DNA from: Centrapalus pauciflorus
Lineage: Eukaryota > Streptophyta > Magnoliopsida > Asterales > Asteraceae
Length of the DNA stretch: 64,000 bases
Direction: 5' to 3'
Assembly (NCBI GenBank): GCA_020465985.1
Contig: JAANYP010001181.1
Location: forward strand, 515,001 to 579,000
The translations under genes and the position numbers were made by a program. This document shows, piece after piece, positions 23,487 through 35,837 of the stretch; position 1 is the stretch's first letter, and every line of letters starts with the position of its first letter. The notes beneath the pieces are model-generated. The model saw only the letters and a program-made list of their open reading frames with translations. It ran no database searches and was not told the origin of the DNA.

Positions 23487-26201
23487 GGGTCAATGGCCAA
23501 ACCCCCAAAGTTCAATCATCAGAACTTCTCCGACTGGAAGTGCAGAATGATGCTCTATTTAGAGAATATGGATGTACAACTACCAGAGATAGTAATGGAA
23601 GGTCCCTATGTGCCAACCTCTGTTACTACCATAACTCCTGCTGTTGAAGGAGCTGCCCCTGAAATAAGAACCTTTGAGAAGGCCAAAGCTCAATGGTCTG
23701 ATGAAGACAAAAGTCTGGTTGCTCTGGATGCAAAAGCCAGGAATAACCTAGTTATCTCTCTGCCTGATGATGTGTTCAAACAGGTTGAGAAGATGAAGAC
23801 TGCGAAGGAGATGTGGGATATTTTGTGTACCGTCTATGATGGACCCACAATCACACTAGACAACAAGATTAACAATCTTGTTCGACAGTATGAACTCTTC
23901 TTTGCAAAACCAAAGGAGACTCTCACAGAAACCTACACCAGGTTTACTGCTCTTGTTAAAGATCTCAAAGCTGTTGGGATCACAAAGGACAGCCTGACTC
24001 TGGTGAACAAGTTCTTGGACATCTTGCCTGAAGAGTGGAACTACTTTTCTACCATCTTGAGAAATTCAGGTACCATCAAAGGTATGAATCTTGTAAACTT
24101 ATATGGATCCTTACTGAATGATGAGCAGTCAAGGTAGCAGAAGAGAAATGCCTTGGAAATGTCCAAGAGAGGTGCTGCCTTAGTGGCCAACATGAGACAA
24201 CCTGTTGGGCAGGTATGTGATGTGTTCACACAACCTGATCAACAGGCTGATGATGAAAGAAAGGAAATGTCTGATGAGGAAGACGGTGCAGATCTTGCTG
24301 AACTTGATGATGAGCAAATGATTGCAATGCTTGTCAAAATGTTCAACAAGAAAATGTTTGGAGGAAATATGCTGCAGGGGAACTCAAATGCTGTAAAAAA
24401 GAAGGCATTTAGTAAATCTAAGGCTGAGTGCTTCAAATGTGGCAAAACTGGCCACATAGCTGCTGACTGTGTGTCAAAAGCTGTTGGACAGTCTTCCAAA
24501 CCATACAAGACTAACAGGGACGATGGCTATAGGGTTAAGTACCTTATGGCCATGGCTAAGCTGAAAAAGTTGGAAAACTTAGTGGCTTCCAACAAGCAAA
24601 AGGGACTGATGGCAGAGACATGTGACTGGGAGGACTCTGATTCATCCTCAGATGAAGAAGACAACAACTGTCTGATGGCCAACACTGACGTCCCATCAAC
24701 TAGCAACTTCAAACAGGACTTGGCTGAAGCTGAAGCCTTCAGCAGCTTAGAGAACTGGAAACCTACAATGATTTACAAGGTACAAAATTTTATGGCTTAC
24801 AGTTCTGATGAAAAAGTACAAATGTTTGAATATATGCTAGTTGATTTAAAAGCTGCTGTTGAGAAGCATAATGTTTTAATATCTGAAATCTCTAAGCTTA
24901 AAAATGATCTTGAATTAAAATCCAGTAAACTGGACAGTTTCAATAAGTTGGAAACTGAGCTTGATTAATTAAAATACATCAACTCTATTTTACTGGAAGA
25001 TAAGAGAGAAACATATGTAAAACATGCAAAGCTTCAAAAGATAGTTGACTCTTGGTGCCAATCTGCACAAAAAGTCAGCCATTGTATAAGTCAACAGATC
25101 CCTGCACAATTCCAAGCCTATCTTGGAGGGGATCTTGACACAGCAGCTTCTATTGTTGAGGTAAATAATCTGAAAGATGACTTATACACTTTTGGTGAGC
25201 TTCCTAACACTTTCATTCAAAAAGTAAATGGTAAGCTGATCTCAACAAACAGGTTTGTCAGGCCTCAAAACACTGACAGCTTGTGTGAAAAAGCTCCAAA
25301 ATCTGACGATGGAATGTGTTCTCCATCAAATCAGCCTACTAAGTGCTCAGCTGGTTCACACAAGCAAAAGAAAGGAAAACATGGTCAAACTGCAGTAGTG
25401 GACACTAAACCTGTTGACAAGACAGGCTCTGGGTCCAAAGATGATGGTAAGAGACATGTTAATCCTTTTGATGCTAAACATTTTGAAAATAAGTTTTCAA
25501 AAGGTAAGCAGCCTGCTTTCAATAAGGTAAGTCTCATGTTGAAAGCAAATCAGCTGTAGTTTCAAATAAGTTTTCAAATCATAGTGAAAAGCTGGTTATA
25601 AATGAAAATAAGTCTTTCAAAACCAGAAACAGTGATTATGTTGATAGGTAGCGTCAATCATCTCAGCAAGGGCAAAGGCAAAGCCATTGCTCATGCTGAG
25701 AAATCTGGGAATAAGTTTCCCAAACCTGTGGAAGGTCAAAAACCAATGAAGCTTCCTGTTTTTGACATCTGTCCTCCCAAAAAGAGGAAAGAAGAAACAT
25801 GCAAAGCTGTTGCTATTCTGCCTTCCACCCAAGCTGTTGATTCATCGAAAAATAGGAATAAGTTTGCTAAACCTGCTAATAAAATCAACAGAAATAATTC
25901 AGAATGTGTTTCTGAAAGATCTTCTTCCAAAAAGGCTAAAAAGAGAAAATGCTATAAATGTGGGAAGAAGACACACATGGCCAAAAACTGTCCTGAAACT
26001 GAGGACATGAGGCCTGTTGACTCTACTAGTTCCATCATTGCTAAAACAAGCATTGTTGGAAGTAACTTAGTCAATGAGAGTGGTATCCAAACTAAAACCA
26101 TTCAAATAGGAAATATTAATGTGGATATCACTAGTCCATCAACACATGTTGATGAAGTAGGAGAACTCATCACTGTGATGAGTTCCCTTAAAAGTAACTA
26201 A
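23487..26201 (+). pseudogene. element B gag, N-terminus deleted, broken by stops
   Basis: Enters in frame at GSMAKPPKFN (the first dozen or so codons are lost with the LTR end and primer site) and ends at TAA 26199-26201. First knuckle CFKCGKTGHIAADC near 24430; coiled-coil linker (LKAAVEKHNVLISEISKLKN); second knuckle CYKCGKKTHMAKNC near 25950, here with all four metal ligands. Stops occur at 24135-24137 and 24966-24968. A 1-nt loss near 25530 and a 2-nt loss near 25660 compensate each other. Apart from these the frame is the same throughout, which shows that gag naturally ends at 26201, with pol in another frame. Confidence 0.88.
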
Positions 26202-29200
26202 TATTTTCCTATGACACTCTGCAGGACAAACAACCATCCCAGGTTTGGTACTTGGACAGTGGCTGCTCAGGGCAGATGACAAATTGCAAGGACCCGCTGA
26301 GTGATCTCAGGCCTGAAAAAGGGCCAAAAGTCACATTTCGTGACGATGTACAAGGATCCACTGAGGGATATGGAACTCTTCAAGCTGGTGCTGCAGTGTC
26401 CAAAAGAGTAGCCTATGTGGTTTGGCTAAAACATAATCTTGTTAGCATTAGTCAACTGTGTGATGCTCGCTACAAGGTTAACTTTGATGAGCACCTGGGT
26501 TACATATTAGATCCCCAAGGCAAAGTTGTGCTGTGTGCTCAACGAAAGAAAGGTGTATATGTTGTGGACATGAAATCTGCTGATCCCACAACTGAAACCT
26601 GCTTTCTCACAAGAACCAATGTAGACCTGAACTGGTTATGGCACAAAAGGCTATCACACCTGAACTTCAAGAATATCAACAAACTCTGTAAGAAAGAGTT
26701 GGTAACAGGTTTGCCTTCTATGACCTTTGTTAAGGATGAACTCTGCACACAGCTTGTGAGAAAGGCAAGCAGAGAAATCATCTTTTAAATCCAAGCATAA
26801 TTTTTCTATTGATACTCCTCTCTTCTTAATCCACATGGACTTGTTTGGACCAGTCAGTGTCCCAAGTCTAGGAGGAAGAAGATACACTCTAAATGGTTGA
26901 TGAGTTCTCCAGGTTTACATGGGTGATCTTTCTGAAGAGCAAAGGAGAGGCTGCTAGAGAAATCACTGGATTTATCAAAAAGATGGAAATACTGAACTCT
27001 ACTCAAGTGAAGCAGCTTAGAAGTGATCACGGTACTGAATTCAGAAACAGTACCCCTTGAGGACTTCTGTGAGGAAAGAGGGATCACACAGAACTTTTCA
27101 GTAGTAAGAACTCCACAACAAAATGGAGTTGCTGACAGAAGAATCAGATCCCTTATTAAAGTTGCTAGAACCATGTTGTGTGCATCTGGTTTACCTTCAT
27201 CATTCTGGGCTGAAGCTGTCAACACTGCCTGCTTCACCCAAAACAGATCCTTAGTGGTAAAAAGGTTCAACAAGACTCCCTATGAGCTGCTCAAAGGGAG
27301 GAGGCCAAATATTAGCTACTTCCATGTGTTTGGATGTCCCTGCTTCATTCTGAATCAAAGGGACCAACTGGCAAAGTTTGAACCCAAAGCTGATGAAGGT
27401 GTGTTTGTTGGATACTCTGCTATCTCCAAAGCCTACAAAGTGTACAACAACAAAATAAAGATGATAGATGAATCTATAAATGTCACTTTTGAAGAGTCCA
27501 GGAATGCCTCCACTAAAGTTGTTCCTGAATCAGTTTCAGGAGAATTCAGCTTTGATGATCTCATGCATTCAAACAGTGAAGAGGACTCAAAAGCTTCCAC
27601 TACATCTAGAGTGGAACCTGCTAACCATGATGGACATGGTGATGATTATGTTGATACACCCTGTGTAAATAAGTGTACTTACTTAATTACAACTTCATGT
27701 CATGAGCCAATCAATGTTGATTTTCCTGGATCCACTGCTGATATGTTCAACAATGGAGAGTCATGCTCAAAAAGTGAACAGGCTCAAGATATCAGTGTGT
27801 CTGAAAATCTTGAGAGCTGTTCAACAGGACCTGTTGAAGATGCAAACAACTCAGGAGAATCCTCATTGAAAAATGATCCTAAGTGGATCAGGTGTCACCC
27901 CAATGATCAAATAATTGGTGACATTAACAAAGGGGTGCAAACAAGATGGGACAGCTTAGGGAACTTTTGTATGTTCTCTAGCTTTGTGTCCCTAATGGAG
28001 CCAAAGAAAGTGGATGAAGCACTTAAAGATGCCAATTGGATCACTGCCATGCAAGAAGAACTCAATCAGTTTGAGAGAAACAAGGTATGGAAGCTGGTCC
28101 CTACTCCTAAAGGTAAAACTATAATTAGCACCAAATGGGTTTGCAGGAACAAGATGGATGAGAAAGGTCATGTCATTAGAAATAAGGCAAGACTTGTTGC
28201 TAAGGGCTATAGACAGGAGGAAGGCATTGACTATGATGAAACATTTGCTCCTGTGGCCAGGCTAGAGGCAATTCGTTTGTTTCTAGCCTACGCTGCTCAT
28301 AAGAGCATGAAGGTATTTCAAATGGACGTGAAGAGTGCATTTTTAAATGAGAAGATGCAAGAAGAAGTCTATGTCAAGCAGCCTCAAGGTTTTGAAAATG
28401 AACATCATCCAAGTTTTGTCTATAATTTGGACAAAGCCCTCTATGGTCTAAAACAAGCCCCTAGAGACTGGTATGACACTCTTACTGATTTCCTTATGAG
28501 CAATGGTTATTCCAGAGGTAAAGTGGATACCACACTATTCATAAAGATAGTGAAGTCTGATATTATGTTTGTTCAAACATATGTGGATGACATAATATTT
28601 GGTTCTACTAATGAACAATTATGCAAGAATTTTTCATTACTAATGAAATCAAAATATGAAATGAGTATGATGGAGAACTTACTTTCTTTCTAGGATTACA
28701 GGTTAAACAAACCTCTAATGGAATTTTCATAAATCAAAGAAAGTGTACTTTAGATCTATTGAAAAAGTTTAAATTTGATCAAAGTTCTCATATTAAAACC
28801 CCAATGGCAACCAATGTAAAATTGGATGCAGATGCCAGTGGCAAAGCTGTTTCAGTAACAACTTATAGAGGCATGATTGGGAGCTTTCTGTACTTAACTG
28901 CTAGTAGACCTGATATTAAGTATGCCACCTGTTTATGTGCTAGGTTCCAAGCTGATCCAAAAGAATCACATCTAGCTGCTGTGAAAAGAATCTTCAGATA
29001 CCTTAAGGGTACACCAGGTTTGGGTCTTTGGTATCCCAAAGACTCAAGCCTTGAACTAACAGGTTATTCAGATTCTGATTCTGCAGGCTGCAGGCTAGAC
29101 AGGAAAAGCACAACAGGTGGATGTCAACTTCTTGGTGGTAAGTTGATAAGTTGTTGTAGCAAGAAGCAGAACTTAGTTTCTACTTCTACTGTTGAAGCTG

Positions 29201-29526
29201 AGTACATTGCTGCTGGAAGCTGCTGTGGGCAGATTCTGTGGATGCAGCATTAGCTTGAAGACTATGGACTTGTATATAGGAAAACTCCTATTCTGTGTGA
29301 TAATACAAGTGCCATAGCTATCTCCAACAATCTAGTGTTTCACTCAAGAATAAAGCATATAGAGGTCATACATCACTTCATCAGGGAGCACATTCAGAAA
29401 GGTAATGTGGAGGTAAGTTTTATTTCCACAGATGAACAGCTTGCAGACATTTTCACCAAACCTCTTGATGAAAACAGATTTAATTATCTGGTTAGCAAGT
29501 TGGGCATGTTAAACAAAAGTGACTAA
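26202..29526 (+). pseudogene. element B pol, broken
   Basis: The -1 frame relative to gag opens at about 26197 and reaches the protease motif DSGCSGQMT at 26252 (the His usual after the Ser-Gly is Gln). Integrase: HKRLSH near 26641, a 2-nt insertion near 26750 in the CTACEKG region, an indel near 26890, then a long open stretch from 27023 to 28693. RT: QMDVKSAFLNE and YVDDIIFG, then a 1-nt deletion near 28672. RNase H follows to NKSD at 29526, with one TAG near 29252. The conserved integrase/RT blocks are otherwise closely similar to element A's, and this copy keeps the RT start that A has lost. Confidence 0.92.
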
Positions 29527-30100
29527 GTGTCCAAAATGTTCTAAGTCATTATATGCCTCACACTGCACAGGTTTACAGAACAGCTTAGACAGAACAGGCT
29601 ATACATGTTCTATACTTAGCTGTTTTCTGCAAAATCTGAACAGCTTGAGCATATGACAGGTTTTACAATAACAGCTTATATGTCAAGCCTGATCTGATGA
29701 TCAAACCTCCACCCTGCTCACTCTTTCAATCTGTCATACAAGATATTGTCTTGTAACCTGATCAAGCTATTGAACGCAACTTGTAGTTACATAGCTGAAC
29801 AGGTTGAAGGAACAGCTTGAAGAGTGAACAGCTTGTGATGACTCTGCTCATCACATGTTTGATCAACAGCTTAGACCATCAGTTTTTAATTACCTTTCTT
29901 CATAATTAAGTTACTTAATTTTTGTTTTTAATTAACTTAATTACTGCGGATAATGTGGGTTTACGTGTGTTAGTGATTAAAAAGGGCTCAAGTGGTCTGA
30001 CAAACTGTCTGACATGGACAACCGTTCCGTTTTCCGTTAACGACCTTTTCAAATCAACTGCTCAAATGTTTCTCTCTCATACCCACTCACATTCAAATCC
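29527..30100 (+). repeat. spacer of element B with GAACAGCTT motif array
   Basis: 29560-29880 holds many GAACAGCTT(A/G)GACA and AACAGGTT motifs. The last part (29940-30060) is a conserved block with CTGACATGGACAACCGTT and CCGTTAACGACC, seen at the same place in A, C and D just upstream of the TATA box. Confidence 0.75.
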
Positions 30101-30108
30101 TATAAATA
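30101..30108 (+). promoter_or_regulatory. TATA box of the putative ORF3 promoter, element B
   Basis: TATAAATA, 114 bp before the ORF3 ATG, followed by a pyrimidine-rich leader (CATCTTCGTCTTCCTCACTACT) that resembles a plant Y-patch or initiator region. Confidence 0.65.
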
Positions 30109-30214
30109 CCCCCTACTGTTTCATCTTCGTCTTCCTCACTACTTCCATATATTTCTAAGAACCCAAAAACTCGACTAAGTGTCCTGTGCTTCTGCTAGTT
30201 TCACTACTTCCCAA

Positions 30215-33200
30215 ATGGCTCACCAAAACAACCCCTTTCTACCAGTGTTTGTGGGTGCTGATGTTCAGAAACATCCATCAGTCACCACAATGCTGACCTT
30301 GAAACCTAATAACTACCTTGCTACCCTAACCATCCCCAAAAACTATGTGGGGAAAGGCTACGAAGAAATGGTGGAGTTTTTGAAAGTTCATCCGTTGAAC
30401 TATGCCATGACTGCCACTCCTGGTGTCCTGTACCAGGATATGGTGTATGAGTTCTGGTACACCTGTGCCTACAACCCAGATACCAAAGTCATCTAGGGCA
30501 CTATACTCAATGGGACTCAGACCATTGATATCAACATTCGTCTGATCATGGAAGCTCTTCGACTCCCTGTGGCTGAAACATATGATCAGCCACAGCCTGA
30601 AGATGAACAGATAAAGAATCTGCTGCACTTCTGTGGTGTAGCAGAACCAAAAGTTGGAGCTACGCTGTTCAGGAAGGATTTGTCTCCTACTTACAGTTTT
30701 TTGTTTGCCTTAGTGGTCATGTGCTTCAGCAGTAAGGTTGGTTCCTTTGACCAACTAAGCCATGATGAGATTCCAATAGTCATACAGTTGGTGGATGGGA
30801 CTACGATCAACATGGCCAGATGGATTTTAATGAATCTGAGGAATCTGGTGCAGCAGGAGACACGTCCAGCTGCTGTTCGTTATCCCAGATTTCTGAGCCT
30901 CATTTTCAAGCACGTTTGTGGTGAGCATCTGTATAACTTTTAGGCCTTACTTCGTACTGCTGCTTTTCCTGTTATAGGAAATAGAGTTTTCTATACTCCG
31001 GTTCTCCCAAATGAGCCTCCTCTATCTACTCCAATGAGGAGGTTGTTAGGATTGGTGTAAGGACCCTCTATTGTGAGGGTGGATCCAGAAGCTGCTCCTA
31101 ATTGAAAATCCAAATCCAGGGTCAAGTTTGTTAAAAGGACCCTAGAAAAGACTGAAGCTGGGCCTGTCCCCAAAACAGGCCTGGAAAAGACTGAAGCTGG
31201 GCCAAAACAGCTAAGACTAAGTCTGCACTATCAGCCTCTGTGGCTGAGGGGGAGCAGGCTCCTCACCGTGGTTCATTTGTTGAACCTGAAGCCTCTGTGG
31301 CACCTGAGACTATGGAAGAGGCCAGCCCACCTGTTTCTGACCCAGTCTCCAAACCTGTCCAATATGATCCTCACACCTCTCCAAAATCACCCACCTCATC
31401 TCACATATTATACCAACGCAAATCCATAGCCAAAAAGAAACCCACAGCCAAAACAGCCTAAACCAGCCCCTCTGTTCCCTCTCAACAGGGTTCAGTTGAA
31501 AAAGAAGCACACCCTGCTGCCTCTCCTATTTTGGGAGAAGGTTCAACACAATTGGAGTCTGCTTCACTGCAACCTGTGTCTACCCTAAGTCAGCCTAGAC
31601 CCTCTAGTTCCTCCCAACAGGAGCCAGTTGTACATACGGAGACAACCACATCAACTATTCCAGCCTCCCAACAGGCTGAGAATATTGAAAGACAGTTTTC
31701 TCTCCACTCCACATTGAGTCCACACTGTCCCACCTCATACTTGTTCACACCCTGAGTCTGCACGAGGTGCCAAAGCTGCTGGATTAGACCATCCAGTGGA
31801 TCAGCCTCCATCTTCTGCTCCTTATGATGCATCTGTTCCACACAAAACAAATGCTGGAGGACCATAAACCCAAGCTGATGAACCTCAGGGAACAGAACAT
31901 CCCTTTGGTGGTGCTGCCCCTGTCATGCAAACTCCATCAGCAGGTTTCACCACTGCTGATGTTGAAATGCAAATCCCATCTCCCAATGATGAGGTACCTT
32001 TAAACCAAGGTGCTGCGGAGGAAACCACCCATGGCCTTAATGAAGGTGCTGCAACACAAGCAGCATCTGAAAGGCTACCAACATCTACCCCCTCTCCTGA
32101 TGAAGCAGCTACAGCCACTACTGAGGGACCTCTTGACCCCTCCAAGCTGGGCCACATTACTTTTGCCCAGGCTATGGAGCTTCTTTCCAAAGTCCCCTCT
32201 CCATCACATCCCCATACACCAGCCTCATCTTTATCATCACCATCTACCCACTCCAAACAATCCACTCATACACCTCCATCCCCTAAAGACCTGCCTTTGA
32301 AGGATCAGCTTTCCTTGCTGACCAACAAAGTTGGTTCTTTAGAAACTTCCATGTATTCTCTACCCTCTCTCATTTCAGACTCTGTGTCTGAACAGCTTAA
32401 AGGATTCTTTGATGTGTTCAAGAATTCCTTCCCCTCCACTCCTCAAACTGACATCTCCTCTCAGCTGCTTGCACTCACTGCACAGCTGCAAAGTGTCTCC
32501 ACTTCCCTCTCCTCAATTCTTTCACACCAACAGGACTCTGTGTCCTCTATGACACCCATATCCCAACAGCTGTCCACTCTCCTCACCACTTCAATAATAC
32601 ACTTCCTACCACCTTGGCCAGCCTAAACACTTTAATAGTTTCTATATCAAATTATGTGTCAGCAAACCTTGCTGATGTGCAGGACTCTCTTGAGTTACAT
32701 CTTGCACAGCTTCAAAGTTTGCTATTCATAGCTTCTGATAGAGAGAATATTCTTAAGCTGACCTCACTTGCTGACTCCCAATCCTCCTCTCTTCAAACCT
32801 GTCTTTCCCAAATTGCAGAGGTGAAGGACAACCTGGCTTACTTAGTGAATAGCCTGGTTGGTCCCAAACCTCATGCCAAAACTGCTATGAAGACCGCTGA
32901 ATTTGTTTCTTCAGGCAGACCAGTTGTTGAAGGTGCTGGTCCATCTCCTTCGAAGGGGGAGAAGCTGTCTGCCTCTAAGACTAAGTCTAAGGGGGAGAAA
33001 GCTCTTCTCCTAAGGAGAAATCAACATCTACTGGTCACACAGCAGGTGCATCTGGAACAGGTCCAGCTAAGGGTGCTTCTCATCAACCTGAGGCTGCACA
33101 GCCTACTCAGGCTGAGTATCCAAACCCTACACAGTCTATGGGGGAAGAATTCATTCCTGAGGACAGGCCAAGCAGCAGAAGAAGGCATCTCATTATGGAG

Positions 33201-34369
33201 GAAGAAGAAGATGAGGAAGACATTCCTAAAGCTGTTACTACTACAATAGATAAAGGAAAAGAAAAAGCAGTGGTTGATCCTGACCGCCAGAAAGCAGCAG
33301 AGCTAAAATTTGACAAAGCCAGGGCTAAAGAAATAGGTGTTCCTCTTGAAAAATACTATGAGCTTAGAGATGAACAGCTCAAAGTCCTGGAAATACTAAG
33401 AAAAGAAGAAGCATCTTCCACGCCTGCCACATCTCTCGCATTCAAAGAGGCAAGCAAAACCAAAATGCCTTCTTTGGATGTACATAGAAAACTGCTTGAA
33501 GCTGCTAGAGAATCAGCTGGTGAGAAGGAAAGTGTACAAGAAAAGGGTGCTCTGGTCTATGTGACCAAACCAAAGCAAGCATCCTCTGCAAGGGCCCAGT
33601 TCCACTTTGACAACTTGGCAAGGAAGAAATTCCATGATGTTGCTGACAGAAGACTTGCCAAGGAATCTATTGTCAAAGCTGTTCCTATCTCAAAAAAAGG
33701 CAAATAGTGGAAGCTGCAAATAACCAGAATGGGTGCTACAGGCCCTGAACTGGAATCTTATGACTACACAGATGTTGCACAGATGGAGTACAGGGAACGG
33801 GTTGAGCTGGAGATGCCCTGAGCCAGTCTAAGTCTGTAACGGCTAAGACTATCAGGGTATATGTTAAGAAGTTGATGGAGAGAGTGAAAGACCTTGGCCT
33901 GATCTCAAAAGAACTAAGTGAGGGTGTCTCTGTGACATACCCCAAAATAAAGGGCAGGAGGACAAGAAAGGATTCTGAGCTGGAGGAACTCCTCATCTTG
34001 ATTGAACAAGGTGATTATGCTATTGAAATCATAGGAGTTAACTACAGCCTGCCTAGTGGAGTAGAGTTTGAAGAAGGCAAAATAATTGGAGAACCTGAGT
34101 TTGGGGCATTTTTTGTAGATCCCCTAACACAGAAGAAGTGCTTTCAGAGAGCATCAAATCTATACAAGGCGGATCTGAGTCAACTTGCAGCTTCATTCAG
34201 GCAATCCAGCAGGTGGAGAGCAGCCGTCTGGGACCAGCTCAGAGGCTTTTATGAGAGAGGTGAACTTTAAGATCCCAAGTTTATGATCATCAGAGTTGAA
34301 ATTCAAGATCTGGAGGAAACAAGGGAAGAACTTCAAAAATTGTTTGAAGGACCACCACCACTGGAGTGA
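30215..34369 (+). pseudogene. element B ORF3, broken
   Basis: About 1,385 codons from ATG 30215 (MAHQNNPFLPVF) to TGA 34367-34369, same domain order as in A. Stops and shifts: TAG at 30494-30496, a stop near 30943, a stop near 31066, changes near 31460 and 31755, a frameshift near 32600, others near 33110, TAG near 33705, and a shift near 33820. Long stretches stay open: 30548-30943, 31925-32626, 33138-33707 and 33872-34270. The C-terminal block (DPLTQKKCFQRAS, then RWRAAVWDQLRGFYERG) is the best preserved end of this ORF among the copies. Function unknown. Confidence 0.82.
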
Positions 34370-34709
34370 AGTCCACCTACTATCTAAGTAGGTGAAGAAT
34401 GGAAGCTGTCCATCTGTTGGACAGGCTTGCCATTATCTACTCCCAACATCAGTAGTCCAAATTGTTGAACTCTCTTGTACATTAGTTGTACTTAGTTACA
34501 TCAGTTGTAACTTTTCTTATTTACATTAGTTGTAATATACATTAGTACATTAGTTGTACTTCTGTAAAAACATGTGTTGTTTATGTAATCAAAATCAGTA
34601 TATATAAACTGATCTTTTACTTTACTTAAATGTTGTAATTTCATATCAGCAAGATGTATTGTAAAATGTATAGTGACTATTGATTAAATCAGCTAAGACT
34701 GATTATTGC
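34370..34709 (+). repeat. 3' untranslated segment of element B with ACATTAGTTGTA repeats
   Basis: Between 34475 and 34565 the motif ACAT(T/C)AGTTGTA appears four to five times. No ORF of interest. Confidence 0.75.
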
Positions 34710-34723
34710 AAATAGGGGGAGCT
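34710..34723 (+). other. polypurine tract of element B
   Basis: AAATAGGGGGAGCT directly before the 3' LTR. Confidence 0.85.
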
Positions 34724-35837
34724 TGTTAGGCACAAAAAGGCCTCAGTCAAACCTGCTGTACATCTGAGGGGGAGATTTTTAATCAAACCTGTTGATGCAC
34801 TTGAAGGTATAGTTTAAGGCCTGTTTCATGCCTTATTGAAACCTGAAAAGTGATTTGCAATATCAGCCCAAAGCTGTTTACCATGTTGCATTCGTTGCAA
34901 CAAAGGCAGTTTGTCCAAGCTACTCTGTCTGCTAAACAGGCTGGACATAAACTGTCTACGCTGCTCTATTCTGTTGAGCAGCTTGGACAGTTTACAAGTG
35001 TTCTGTTCTTTATGAACAGAACCTGTTCTTTGGGAACAGGTTAAACACTTTATGGAATATGTTTCCAAGTCCTCATGTATTGTTTTTGGATACAAGATCA
35101 GTTTACAAGTCGAACACAAAGTGGAAAACAGAACTGCACAGCTTGCCCATGATGTTCTGTTACATGAAGACAAACGGATATCTGAAAAGTGTGACATACC
35201 TTTTCTTATATCAAAATGGCATTAGCAAAAGAAGAAAGATGCAAATTTGACATTCCTCTTTTGGTTAAAGCCTTATGCAATAGTGACAAAATGAAAAAGA
35301 CAAAGATTCTGCCATGTGAAGACAAAGCTACTTTATCAGAACGTGTAGAAAGGTGTTTTGTCTTTTTGGAAAGACATTCCACTATCTCATCTGTCCAATG
35401 AAGAAGCTTCACTGAGATTTTCCTTTTGAGTATAATAGGAAGCTTCTTAGGATTGTGAGAAAATCAAGAGTGTGAAATCAGATCGTGCATTGAAGTGTGT
35501 TATTCCATGCATGCAAGTCTGCTTATATAAAACAGCAGAGTGTCTCTAAGCTGTTCTTGTATAAGCTGTCTATCTGAGTCTTGTAAAAACAGTGAGTGCT
35601 TCTAAGTGAGTGTATTCATTGTAACTAGTCTGAGTAAGTCTTAGATTAGTTAACCAACTGTTGTATCTGTCATCTCAGCTTGAACCTTTCCGCATTCAAG
35701 CTTATTTGTAATTAACACTAGTTAATAATATACACAAACATTGAGAAAAGATTGTTATGTTTTTAAATAGCTATATTCACCCCCCCCCCCCTCTACAGCT
35801 TAGAACTATACACTTGGGAAACCTTTTGGGACCTACA
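34724..35837 (+). repeat. 3' LTR of element B
   Basis: TGTTAGGCAC to GGGACCTACA, 1114 bp, complete. The U3 small ORF is open (35216-35401). A C homopolymer near 35781-35792 corresponds to the G run of A's LTR. Confidence 0.95.

Larger units (their letters stand above)
22480..35837 (+). mobile_element. copia element B (same family), inserted in the LTR of C
   Basis: 13,358 bp on the plus strand: 5' LTR truncated at its 3' end, gag, pol, spacer, ORF3, polypurine tract and a full 3' LTR. The flanks GAAAT (22475-22479) and GATTC (35838-35842) are consistent with a decayed copy of the expected GAAAC duplication in C's LTR. A deletion removed the end of the 5' LTR, the primer site and the start of gag. 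Gag and pol carry several stops and small indels, so the copy cannot replicate by itself. Confidence 0.93.

Noticed and set aside
25736..25930. Numerous 60-90 codon ORFs antisense to gag, pol and ORF3
   Set aside because: They are shadows of the real frames: they follow codon-position bias and carry no family motifs.
26193..26223. A 31-nt GT-AG 'intron' between gag and pol (GTAACTAAT to CTGCAG)
   Set aside because: It is too short for plant splicing and its removal would not bring pol into the gag frame.
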